Of a stretch of DNA of 64,000 nt, positions 27,953-35,701 are shown piece after piece; position 1 is the first letter of the stretch; each line of letters opens with the position of its first letter. The notes beneath the pieces are model-generated. The model was given only the letters and a program-made list of their open reading frames with translations, was not told the DNA's origin and did no database searches. This stretch comes from Herbaspirillum sp. AP02. Lineage in GTDB: Bacteria; Pseudomonadota; Gammaproteobacteria; Burkholderiales; Burkholderiaceae_D. The position numbers and the translations under genes are program-made. The DNA lies in assembly GCF_015767275.1 (NCBI RefSeq), contig NZ_JADWMY010000001.1:1236262-1300261 (forward strand), written 5' to 3'.

Positions 27953-28683
27953 TTGATGGCTCCGGCGCCGATGAACTGCTTGGCCTCCGGCGTCTGCGGG
28001 TCGGCGAAGAACTCCTTGGAAGGACGGGCCTCCCACACCTTGCCCTGGTGCATGAAGACCGTCAGGTCCGCCACCCGGCGCGCAAACTCCATCTCGTGCG
28101 TCACCAGCAGCATGGTCATGCCGCCACGGGCCAGCTCTTCCATCACCTTCAGCACTTCGGCCGTCAATTCCGGGTCCAGCGCCGAGGTCACCTCATCGAA
28201 CAGCATCACCTGCGGCTCCATGGCCAGCGAGCGGGCAATCGCCACGCGCTGCTGCTGACCACCCGAAAGCTGCTCGGGATAGGCGTCACGCTTGTGGTCC
28301 AGGCCGACCTGCTTCAAGACCTTGATGGCGGTCTCGCGGGCAGTCTCGGTGGCAGTCTTCTTCACGATGCGGGGTGACAGCATGATGTTCTCCTCCACGG
28401 TCAGGTGCGGAAAGAGATTGTAATGCTGGAACACCATGCCCACATCCTTGCGCAACTCGATCAGGTGTTCATGCTTGTTGGTCAGCTTGTGGCCGGCCAC
28501 CGTAATGCTGCCGCCATCAATGGATTCCAGCCCGTTGATACAACGCAGCATGGTGCTCTTGCCGGACCCGGAACGGCCGATGATGGCCACCACCTGGCCG
28601 CGCTCGACCGACAGCGAAATGCCGTTCAACACCTGGTTGCTGCCGAAGCGCTTGGTGATGTTGTCAATTTCAACGATGGGCAT
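27949..28683 (-). CDS. ABC transporter ATPase, polar amino acid (PAAT) type
   Basis: A 244-residue ATP-binding subunit. Walker A is GRSGSGKSTM, Q-loop VGMVFQHYNLFPH, signature LSGGQQQRVAIARSLAM, Walker B VMLFDEVTSALDPE, and the switch His is in LLVTHEME. Sequence type is GlnQ/HisP-like, normally for polar amino acids, yet it is embedded in a sugar-acid operon under a LacI regulator. It overlaps the downstream permease gene by 14 bases and kguE by 4 bases. Confidence 0.93.
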   Translation of the reverse strand: MPIVEIDNITKRFGSNQVLNGISLSVERGQVVAIIGRSGSGKSTMLRCINGLESIDGGSITVAGHKLTNKHEHLIELRKDVGMVFQHYNLFPHLTVEENIMLSPRIVKKTATETARETAIKVLKQVGLDHKRDAYPEQLSGGQQQRVAIARSLAMEPQVMLFDEVTSALDPELTAEVLKVMEELARGGMTMLLVTHEMEFARRVADLTVFMHQGKVWEARPSKEFFADPQTPEAKQFIGAGAIK

Positions 28684-29320
28684 GTAATTTCCTCTCTAAG
28701 GCAAAGCTGAAGCGCGACAGCGGATAGCAGAAAACGAAGTAGATACCGGCCACGATGGGGAAGACCAGGAAGGGCTGGAAGGTCGCATTGCTGACCAGCT
28801 TGCCGGCCTGGGCCAATTCCACCAGACCGATGATGGAGGCGATCGAAGTGTTCTTGACGATCTGCACCAGGAAGCCCACGGTAGGCGGCAGGGAAATGCG
28901 CACCGCCTGCGGCAGGATCACGTAGCGCAACTGCTGCCAGCGCGTCATCGCCAGCGCGGTCGAGGCTTCCCACTGCTGGACCGGCACGGCCTCGATGCAA
29001 CCACGCCAGATCTCGCCCAGATAGGCGCTGGAGTAGATCGTCATGGCGATGGTGGCCGCCACCATCGGCGGCAGCTTGTAACCGAAGATCGCCAGCCCGT
29101 AGAAGGACAGGAACAGGATGATCAGCACCGGCGTGCCCTGGATGATCTGGATATAGACCGTCGAGAGCACGCGCAGCGCGCCGATATGGGAAGTGCGCAT
29201 CAGCGCCACGATGAAGCCGGCGATGCCACCGCCCACGAAGGCCAGCACCGACAGCAACAGCGTCCACTGCGCCGCTTCCAGCAGGAAGATGAAGTTATCA
29301 AGGGAAAATTCGGCGAGCAT
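28670..29320 (-). CDS. ABC transporter permease, PAAT type
   Basis: A 216-residue inner membrane subunit of the HisM/GlnP type. Hydrophobic segments at about 18-40, 50-75, 80-105 and near the C-terminus flank the EAA loop (GCIEAVPVQQWEASTALAMT). Overlaps its neighbour by one base (TAATG) at 29320 and the ATPase by 14 bases. Confidence 0.92.
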   Translation of the reverse strand: MLAEFSLDNFIFLLEAAQWTLLLSVLAFVGGGIAGFIVALMRTSHIGALRVLSTVYIQIIQGTPVLIILFLSFYGLAIFGYKLPPMVAATIAMTIYSSAYLGEIWRGCIEAVPVQQWEASTALAMTRWQQLRYVILPQAVRISLPPTVGFLVQIVKNTSIASIIGLVELAQAGKLVSNATFQPFLVFPIVAGIYFVFCYPLSRFSFALERKLHAHR

Positions 29321-30015
29321 TACATTCTCCTTGGACGCGCCACGCCCAGACGGCGACGGCGTTTGAAGACCACCAGGCCGATCAGCCAGAAGGCCAGTCG
29401 GAACAGCAATGCCAGCAGGATGTAGAGCACCATCACCACCAGGTAGATCTCGAAGCTGCGGAAGGTCTCGGCGTCCAGCAGGTTGGCCGTGGCCGTGAGT
29501 TCTTCCGCCGAAATCGCCGAGACGATACTGGAGGCCAGCATCATCAGCGTGAACTGGCTGGCCAGGGCCGGATAGACCTTTTCCAGCGCGGGCGTGAGCA
29601 CCACGTGGCGGATCACCTGCCCGCGCGTCATGGCCAGCGCCTGCGCCGCCTCGATCTGCGAGGGATGGATGGCCATCATGCCGGCCCGCACGATCTCGGT
29701 CGAATAGGCCCCGAGGTTGACCGTCATCGCCACCAGCGCGGCAATGTTGGCATCGACCTGCACCCCGATCGAAGGCAGGCCGAAGAAGATGATGAACAGT
29801 TGCACCAGGAAAGGCGTGCTGCGGATCAGTTCCACATAGGACGTGACCGCAAAGCGCGCCGGCGCGCTGCCGTGGATGGAAATGATGGCGCCGAAGATAC
29901 CCACCGCCAAACCGCAGATCATCGACAGCGCGCTCAAGCGTATGGTGAGCAGCGCGCCAACCAGCAACTGATCAAGATGCTGGAAGATGAACGCGAACTG
30001 AAAATCGTAATGCAT
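29320..30015 (-). CDS. ABC transporter permease, PAAT type
   Basis: A 231-residue companion permease. It begins MHYDFQFAFIFQHLDQLLVG, typical of HisQ/HisM-type N-termini, and carries the EAA loop (GMMAIHPSQIEAAQALAMT). The C-terminus is a basic tail. ATG 30015 is chosen over an in-frame start at 30033. Forms a heterodimer with the other permease. Separated from the substrate-binding protein gene by 150 bases. Confidence 0.92.
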   Translation of the reverse strand: MHYDFQFAFIFQHLDQLLVGALLTIRLSALSMICGLAVGIFGAIISIHGSAPARFAVTSYVELIRSTPFLVQLFIIFFGLPSIGVQVDANIAALVAMTVNLGAYSTEIVRAGMMAIHPSQIEAAQALAMTRGQVIRHVVLTPALEKVYPALASQFTLMMLASSIVSAISAEELTATANLLDAETFRSFEIYLVVMVLYILLALLFRLAFWLIGLVVFKRRRRLGVARPRRM

Positions 30016-30165
30016 CGTGTGCTCCTCCCACAAACCCGCGCCGGCGGTTACCTCCCGACCGGCGCGTGATCTGTTCTACCCAGGCTGCACCGCAGGGCCA
30101 GGCCTTGCGTGCAGCCGCTTCTGCCAGACCGGTTCCGTCAAATGCGACGCAACCGGCACCAGCCA

Positions 30166-30969
30166 TCAGAACACCGGCAGGTTCGGCAGCGGGCCGGACC
30201 ACTTGCGCGAGATCGCATCCAGTTCGCCATTGAGCTTGACGTAGTAGATGAAGTTGTTGAGCCACTGCTGCAGTTCGTACGAACCCTTGCGCACGGTCAT
30301 CGAGTTCGGTTGCACCGAGTACGGGAACTTGACTTCGATCTTGCCCTGGCCACGCGACTTCACGATTTCATTGGCCATGGTGTTGGGAATCGAGATCGCA
30401 TCGACCTGGTTCGACAGCAGGGCCTGGGTCACGGTGGAGTCATCCTCGAAGCGCACCAGTACGGTACCCGGAGGCGCCAGGCGGGTCAGCGCGGTATCGT
30501 TGGTCGAACCACGCGAGACACCCACCTTCTTCTTCACCAGGTCGTCCAGCTTCTTGTAGTTGGAACCGACCGGACCAACGATGGACAGCTCGAAACCGCT
30601 GTAGGGGATCGTGAACAGCACCGACTTGGCGCGCTCAGGCGTGGGCGCCAGGGTCGCGGCCAGCATGTCGACCTTGCCCGACTCCAGCGCCGGGATACGG
30701 GCCGGCGGCACCAGCGGCACGATTTCCACCGGCAGGCCCAGGTACTTGCCGATCAGGTTGGCCACATCCACGTCATAGCCGATGGGTACGCCCTTGGCAT
30801 CGACCGAACCGAATGGCGGCGTGCCGCTGACCACGCCGATGGTGATCTTGCCCTTCTTGGTCAGCTCGGCGATGCTCTGCGCGCTGGCGCTGGCGGCACC
30901 GGCGACCGCGCAGGCGGCTGCCAGCGTCAGTGCGACGAATTTGGCGTTGAAAATCTTCTTGATGCTCAT
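30166..30969 (-). CDS. ABC transporter periplasmic substrate-binding protein (family 3)
   Basis: A 267-residue secreted protein (SBP_bac_3 type). Signal peptide MSIKKIFNAKFVALTLAAAC with cleavage near ASAQ; the domain starts ITIGVVSGTPPFGSVDAKG and continues GYDVDVANLIGKYLG, the family hallmark. AGGAGA lies 6 bases before the ATG at 30969. The frame stays open to 31152, where another ATG has GGAGG 6 bases upstream. That longer form would bury the signal peptide 61 residues in and is not favoured. First gene of the transporter-kgu operon; ligand likely 2-ketogluconate or a related sugar acid, by context only. Confidence 0.9.
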   Translation of the reverse strand: MSIKKIFNAKFVALTLAAACAVAGAASASAQSIAELTKKGKITIGVVSGTPPFGSVDAKGVPIGYDVDVANLIGKYLGLPVEIVPLVPPARIPALESGKVDMLAATLAPTPERAKSVLFTIPYSGFELSIVGPVGSNYKKLDDLVKKKVGVSRGSTNDTALTRLAPPGTVLVRFEDDSTVTQALLSNQVDAISIPNTMANEIVKSRGQGKIEVKFPYSVQPNSMTVRKGSYELQQWLNNFIYYVKLNGELDAISRKWSGPLPNLPVF

Positions 30970-31208
30970 GTAGGTCTCCTGAATAGTTGCCGTGGTGACG
31001 GCAGTCCGTTTGGCTCGGAACCCCTCCCGCTGGTCGCCGGACGAATTCTTGTGCCCCTCTTTGTTACCGTTGCCTGCTTTGATCCCGCGATCCCAGGTCT
31101 GTGGCCCGGCCGCCAGGCCGGGATTGCTGCTCTTGACGAACACCGACGGCATTTGATCCTCCGTCCTGTTTTAAGGTCTTACCAGCAGCGCGTATACACG
31201 CCCTGCCG

Positions 31209-31224
31209 TTGGTACCGGTTCCAG
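31209..31224. promoter_or_regulatory. PtxS-like operator upstream of the transporter-kgu operon
   Basis: TTGGTACCGGTTCCAG is a near-palindrome, matching the site next to the repressor gene (32436-32451) except at two positions. It lies just past the repressor stop codon, about 240 bases upstream of the substrate-binding protein start. The central ACCGGTT is typical of LacI-family operators. Confidence 0.7.
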
Positions 31225-31231
31225 CGCCGCG

Positions 31232-32422
31232 TTAAGCCGTGGCGTACTGGAGCGTGTTCGTCGTGTGGATTTTTTCGCTGATGCCTGCCGCCCGGGCGCG
31301 CTCTGGATGGCCGTCCAGGCTGGCCGATGACCCGCGATGGATCAGTCGCCCATCCAGCAGGAGTTCCATGCGCACCGAACGCTCGCCCTGAATACGCACC
31401 AAGAGGCGCTCGATGGCGGTAAAGCCGATTTCGTAAGTCGGTTGTTCGATGGTACTGATGCCGCTACCGACCAGCGGCGACCAGGCCAGTTCATCGAAGC
31501 ACAACAGCCCCAGGTCATCGGGGAAGCGCAGCTTCATGCTCTGCAAGGCCAGCGCGATCTGTAGCGACACCATGCCGTTGCCGGCCAGGATCGCCACCCG
31601 TCCCTGGCTGCCGGCTGCCGCGCGCCGCAGGAAGAACTCGCGCAACACCGTGGCCACATGGCCCGGCTGCTCCAGGTCCACTTCCAGCGTCTCGCCATGG
31701 CAATCGGGCCGCTCCGACATCGCCTGCAGGAACCCGGCCTGCCGCCCCTGGCGCGAACTCACGCCATACAGCGGCTGCACCACCAGCGCGATATCGGTAT
31801 AACCCTGCGCCAGCAGGTGGCGCGTCCCCAACTGCGCGGCCTTCACGTTATCGAGGCCCACCAGGTCGAAGTCACAACCCTCCACATGGCGGTCCAGCAG
31901 CACCACCGGAAAGGCCGCCTGCCCCAGCTCACGCAGCGGCGTCACATTGCGCCCCTGAGTATTGAACAGCAGGCCTTCCACGCTGTAGGAATGCAGTGCC
32001 GCCAGCGATTGCTTCTCGCGAGCCTCGTCGTTACCGGTGTTGCACAGCATGAGCGTATAGCCATGCTTCTGGCAGGCCGCCTCGGCGCCATGCAGCACCG
32101 CCACCGAATAGGGATTGAGGATATCGGCCACCAGCATGCCGATGAGCCGCGTCCGTCCGCCTTTGAGACCACGCGCCATCTGGCTGGGCTGATAGCCCAG
32201 GCGCGCAATGGTCTTGCCGATCTGGTCGCGCAGTCGCACCGACAGCGCGTCGAACTCGCCGCCCAGGTAACGCGATACGCTGGTCTTGGACACCCCGGCC
32301 TCCTGCGCAACCTCTGCGATGGTGACCCGGTCGGTGCCGGTCTTGATGCTTTGTCTCACTGTTGCCCGCCAAATCGTTGTACTGCGTGGGTTGATTTGTG
32401 CTTCAGGTTCCGGGCTGCTCAT
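31232..32422 (-). CDS. ptxS: LacI-family repressor, PtxS-like
   Basis: A 396-residue regulator. The LacI helix-turn-helix is VTIAEVAQEAGVSKTSVSRY with hinge helix YQPSQMARGLKGGRTRLIGM; the ribose-binding-like effector domain follows. The N-terminus carries about 30 extra residues ahead of the HTH; an internal start is possible. It is transcribed in the same direction as the transporter-kgu operon. A perfect palindrome 14 bases before its start suggests autoregulation. In Pseudomonas, PtxS controls kgu genes and responds to 2-ketogluconate; the operator similarity and gene content support the name, though effector specificity is inferred. Confidence 0.82.
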   Translation of the reverse strand: MSSPEPEAQINPRSTTIWRATVRQSIKTGTDRVTIAEVAQEAGVSKTSVSRYLGGEFDALSVRLRDQIGKTIARLGYQPSQMARGLKGGRTRLIGMLVADILNPYSVAVLHGAEAACQKHGYTLMLCNTGNDEAREKQSLAALHSYSVEGLLFNTQGRNVTPLRELGQAAFPVVLLDRHVEGCDFDLVGLDNVKAAQLGTRHLLAQGYTDIALVVQPLYGVSSRQGRQAGFLQAMSERPDCHGETLEVDLEQPGHVATVLREFFLRRAAAGSQGRVAILAGNGMVSLQIALALQSMKLRFPDDLGLLCFDELAWSPLVGSGISTIEQPTYEIGFTAIERLLVRIQGERSVRMELLLDGRLIHRGSSASLDGHPERARAAGISEKIHTTNTLQYATA

Positions 32423-32435
32423 TTATTTGAATCTT

Positions 32436-32451
32436 TTGGAACCGGTTCCAA
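32436..32451. promoter_or_regulatory. PtxS-like operator at the repressor promoter
   Basis: TTGGAACCGGTTCCAA is a perfect 16-base palindrome ending 14 bases upstream of the repressor start codon. The published Pseudomonas PtxS operator, as remembered, is TGAAACCGGTTTCA; the sites share the ACCGGT core and symmetry. Confidence 0.82.
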
Positions 32452-32699
32452 GATAGCAGTGACAATTGCTCCGGTCAAACCAATTTCACATGAAAAATTT
32501 GACGGACCGAGATGAAGTTCGCCCCGCATTTCCTGCCAGCAAAAGCGGGCTGCGGAATTGCAACGCTCGCCGCGCCCCTTCTCTCCCTTGCAAACCCTTG
32601 CCCATGCTGCACTGCATTGCCTGTGTTCCACCAAGGCCTGCACGGCCAACTTGTTCCAGACCGGAAAAGTCTATTGCTTCGCACACAGATGAGATATCA

Positions 32700-32727
32700 T
32701 GAATAATAATTATTCTCATTATTATCA
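32700..32727. promoter_or_regulatory. Fur box upstream of the siderophore receptor
   Basis: An AT-rich run of ATTAT/ATAAT units, including AATAATTATTCTCATTATTA, ends 7 bases before the receptor start. It resembles the Fur consensus GATAATGATAATCATTATC at about 13 of 19 positions on the opposite strand. Iron-responsive repression is expected. Confidence 0.75.
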
Positions 32728-32733
32728 GAAAAT

Positions 32734-34854
32734 ATGCCTTTGCTTTCACCTGGCGCCCTCGCCGTCCTGCTCGCATTCTCATCTGCTGGTGCCTACGCCC
32801 AGACTGTCGCCCCGGTCACGGCCCCAAATGACACCGCCACTACCGCAACATCTCAACTGCCCACGGTGGACGTGGTTGCCGACGGCGTGAACGACACCCA
32901 GTTCAAGGCCACGCGGACCCAGGTCAACAAATCCGACACCCCACTGTCGCAGACCCCGCAGTCGGTCTCCGTGGTCACCCGCGCCATGCTGGACAGCCAG
33001 CAAGCCGTGTCCCTGGCCGACGCCCTGGAAAACGTCCCCGGCGTGGTGGCGCAGCAATATGGCCGACGCGGCTGGGACGACCTGATCATCCGCGGCCAGG
33101 TCGCCTCCGATTCGCTCTACCTGGATGGCTTGCGCACCACCGCCAGCTCGCGCGTGGCCGAGCAGCTGTTCGGGCTGCAGCAGGTGGAAGTGCTCAAGGG
33201 ACCGGGCTCCCTGCTCTATGGCCTGGTGCTGCCGGGCGGGCTGGTCAACATGGTCAGCAAGCGCCCGCAGGGGACGGACTTCGCCAACGTCGACGTGACC
33301 GCAGGCAGCCACAACTTCTACCAGACCACGGTGGATCTCAACAAATCGCTGTCGGAGAACGGCAAGCAGGCCTTCCGCATCAATGGCCTGATTTCCAATT
33401 CGGACGATGCTACCGACCACGTCTGGTTCAAGAACCGCTACATCGCTCCTTCGCTCTCGCTGGACCTGGGTGCGCGCACCGACTTCACCATCCTGACCAG
33501 CTACCAGGAACGCAACTACGTGCGCCAGCAAGGCCTGCCGCTGTCCGGTTCGATCAACTCCAACGTCAACGGCGCCCTGCCGCGCAGCCTCTTCATCGGC
33601 GAACCGGGTGCGCGCCCCTATGCCGCCAACGAGACCCGCATCGGCTATGCCCTGACACACCGCTTCGACGATGGCTGGACGCTCAACAACAATGTGCGCT
33701 ACCAGCAGTTCGAGATGAGCGGACAGGTCATCACCAACAACGCGCTCGCCAGCACCAGCCGCAACCTCACCCGCCAGGCCACCGACCAGACCTTCGAAGG
33801 CCAGACCTTCACGATGGACACCAACGTACAGCGCAGCTTCAACACCGTGCTGGGCAAGCACGAGATCACCCTCGGCACGGACTACCTGAATTCCCGCGAA
33901 GACAACCTGTCCTACACCTGCAGCATTGCTGCGCTCAATGTGTATAACCCGGTCTATGGCGCGCGCATGACCTGCCCCACTGCGGCCACCACCAACACCT
34001 CCACCACGGTGCGCGACACCGGCCTGTATGCACGCGACAAGATCAGCTTCGGCCAGCGCTGGCAACTGCTGACCGGACTGCGCTACGACAACGCCTCCAC
34101 CTATTCCACCAACCAGCGCACCGGCACCCACACCGACAACCCGTCCAGCGCCACCACCGGCTCGGCTGCGCTGATGGTCGAGGTACTGCAGGGCGTGCGC
34201 CCCTACATCAGCTATGCCACCTCGTTCTATCCCAACAGCGGCACCGATGTCAGCGGCGGCACCTTCGAGCCCGAGACCGGCAAGCAATGGGAAGCAGGCG
34301 TGAAGTTCGATCTCGACGAAGGCCGCACCAGCCTCAACGTCGCCGTATTCGACCTGCGCCGTCGCAACGTGCTGGTGAGCGATCCGGTCAATACCGGCTT
34401 CAACATCGCGGTGGGCGAACAACGTTCGCAAGGCGGCGAGATCAGCATCACCTCCGACCTGCGCAACGGCCTGAGCCTGAATGCCGGTTATTCCTACACT
34501 GCTGCCATCGTCACCGACGACGGCGGACAACGCAGCACCACGGTCGGCCAGTGGCTGGACAACGTCCCGCGCCACAACTTCACCGCCAGCGCCCGCTACC
34601 GCCTCAAGGGCGAACTCAGTGGTTGGGAATTGAATGGCGGAGTGCATGGCCAGAGCATGATGCGCACCAACGGCTACACCCTCCCCGGCTACGTCCTCAC
34701 CGATGCCGGCGTAGCCTACAACGCCGAACGCTGGCGCGCCGCGCTGAACGTGAAGAACATCTTCAACACCCACTACTATGCCGGCGGCCTGGCGAAGGCG
34801 GTGGCGCTGGGGGATGATCGGACCGTGATGCTGACGCTGGGGTATCGGTACTAA
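32734..34854 (+). CDS. TonB-dependent siderophore receptor
   Basis: A 706-residue outer membrane receptor. The signal peptide is short (MPLLSPGALAVLLAFSSAGA, cleavage after AYAQ). The plug domain starts at about residue 60 (SDTPLSQTPQSVSVVTRAM) and contains VEVLKGPGSLLYG. The beta-barrel follows, ending in an aromatic residue (LTLGYRY), as outer membrane barrel proteins do. The plug-barrel family is that of ferric-siderophore (FhuA/FpvA-like) receptors. No siderophore synthesis genes are nearby, so it may take up a xenosiderophore. ATG 32734 is fixed by a stop codon at 32707; no strong Shine-Dalgarno site is seen. Confidence 0.93.
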   Translation: MPLLSPGALAVLLAFSSAGAYAQTVAPVTAPNDTATTATSQLPTVDVVADGVNDTQFKATRTQVNKSDTPLSQTPQSVSVVTRAMLDSQQAVSLADALENVPGVVAQQYGRRGWDDLIIRGQVASDSLYLDGLRTTASSRVAEQLFGLQQVEVLKGPGSLLYGLVLPGGLVNMVSKRPQGTDFANVDVTAGSHNFYQTTVDLNKSLSENGKQAFRINGLISNSDDATDHVWFKNRYIAPSLSLDLGARTDFTILTSYQERNYVRQQGLPLSGSINSNVNGALPRSLFIGEPGARPYAANETRIGYALTHRFDDGWTLNNNVRYQQFEMSGQVITNNALASTSRNLTRQATDQTFEGQTFTMDTNVQRSFNTVLGKHEITLGTDYLNSREDNLSYTCSIAALNVYNPVYGARMTCPTAATTNTSTTVRDTGLYARDKISFGQRWQLLTGLRYDNASTYSTNQRTGTHTDNPSSATTGSAALMVEVLQGVRPYISYATSFYPNSGTDVSGGTFEPETGKQWEAGVKFDLDEGRTSLNVAVFDLRRRNVLVSDPVNTGFNIAVGEQRSQGGEISITSDLRNGLSLNAGYSYTAAIVTDDGGQRSTTVGQWLDNVPRHNFTASARYRLKGELSGWELNGGVHGQSMMRTNGYTLPGYVLTDAGVAYNAERWRAALNVKNIFNTHYYAGGLAKAVALGDDRTVMLTLGYRY

Positions 34855-34882
34855 GACCGTTATCCATTCCCGCGCATTGAAG

Positions 34883-34913
34883 ACGGCCGCTTGATAAGAG
34901 CGGCCGTTTTTTC
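34883..34913 (+). terminator. Terminator of the TonB receptor gene
   Basis: ACGGCCGCT and AGCGGCCGT arms with a seven-base loop followed by six Ts, 28 bases after the receptor stop. Confidence 0.88.
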
Positions 34914-35038
34914 GTTCTACATATTGTTTGAAGAAACTGTACTTTTTTAACGTGATGCCTGGGGTAGATCGATTGATGCGCAAGGTCGCGTCATCATGCG
35001 CACTCACCCGCCCCAGACAATCAAGGAAAAGAAGACCA

Positions 35039-35479
35039 ATGAGACCGCACCTGCTTCTGTCATTGTCCCTATCATTTGTCAGCATCGCCACGACGGCTCC
35101 GGCATGGCCCACTGGTCCGCTGGAAGACGATATCCGTGCTTTGAAACAGACCTCGGTCTTCGCCATAGGCCAGGTCGGCTTCATCGGCCACATCAGCGAA
35201 AGCGAGCAACGTTATCGCCGCATCCTGCAAAACCCCACCGCGCTGGAAGATTTCCGGCGCATGCTCGATGACGACAGCGCCACCGATGAAGCCAGGCTCT
35301 ACGCCGCCTGCGGCGTCCGTGCGCTGGCTGCGAGCGAGTTCGATACTCTCACCAGGACCTTGCGTCTTTCCGGCAGGTCAGTGTCCATATTGCGTACCGA
35401 CATCCTCAAGCGCGAGCCGCTGCAATATCAGTTGCGCATGATTGGGGAATCCGGCTGCAACGACGCCTACTGGCGATGA
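35039..35479 (+). CDS. Small exported protein of unknown function
   Basis: A 146-residue protein with a signal peptide (MRPHLLLSLSLSFVSIATTA, cleavage near APAW). The mature part is helical and polar, with acidic and basic stretches (EDDIRALKQ, ESEQRYRRIL), an alanine-rich LYAACGVRALAASEF and a final Cys. ATG 35039 follows AAGGAAAAG; longer starts back to 34928 lose the signal peptide. No known domain is recognised. It precedes a region of lower GC with a peptidase gene and the duplicated element. Confidence 0.55.
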   Translation: MRPHLLLSLSLSFVSIATTAPAWPTGPLEDDIRALKQTSVFAIGQVGFIGHISESEQRYRRILQNPTALEDFRRMLDDDSATDEARLYAACGVRALAASEFDTLTRTLRLSGRSVSILRTDILKREPLQYQLRMIGESGCNDAYWR

Positions 35480-35550
35480 GCGTGGGACGGGAAATCGAAG
35501 AAGAGCAAACAGGAAGTCACTCCACCCGCATTCTCAGCGGAAAGACAACC

Positions 35551-35645
35551 AGAAAGAAAACAGGCAGACTCCTTGCGAAGTCCGCCTGAAAAAAATTTCG
35601 ATGGCGCCGATGACGAAACAAAGTGACGGTCATTTCAATCTTGGC
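35551..35645. repeat. Imperfect ~95-bp direct repeat, left copy
   Basis: This stretch matches 37721-37816 in order and spacing: shared CGAAGTCCGCCTGAAAA, ATGACGAAAC and TCATTTCAATCT blocks. Both copies contain the same stem-loop with shifted mismatches. It lies between the small exported protein gene and the S41 peptidase gene; the right copy lies beyond the peptidase start, so the two flank it in direct orientation. Confidence 0.7.
35552..35592 (-). terminator. Hairpin in the left repeat copy, possible terminator of the S41 gene
   Basis: CAGGC and GCCTG with inner GACT/AGTC pairs form a stem around CCTTGCGA. On the minus strand the stem is followed by TTTTCTTTC, so it can terminate the S41 peptidase transcript that ends at 35702. 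Confidence 0.5.
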
Positions 35646-35701
35646 AGGAATCCAATGCATGCGATCTCGGTAGATTGCAGCTGGACCGCAATATCACATC
35701 C

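Larger units (their letters stand above)
32423..32733. other. Divergent promoter region between ptxS and the TonB receptor gene
   Basis: A 311-base gap with two regulatory sites: the palindromic PtxS-like operator beside the repressor start and the Fur box beside the receptor start. The central part (about 32470-32690) has no gene with support; several short frames cross it in both directions. Confidence 0.6.

Noticed and set aside
32505..32698. Short overlapping frames between ptxS and the TonB receptor
   Set aside because: They lie on both strands without start signals or protein-like composition.
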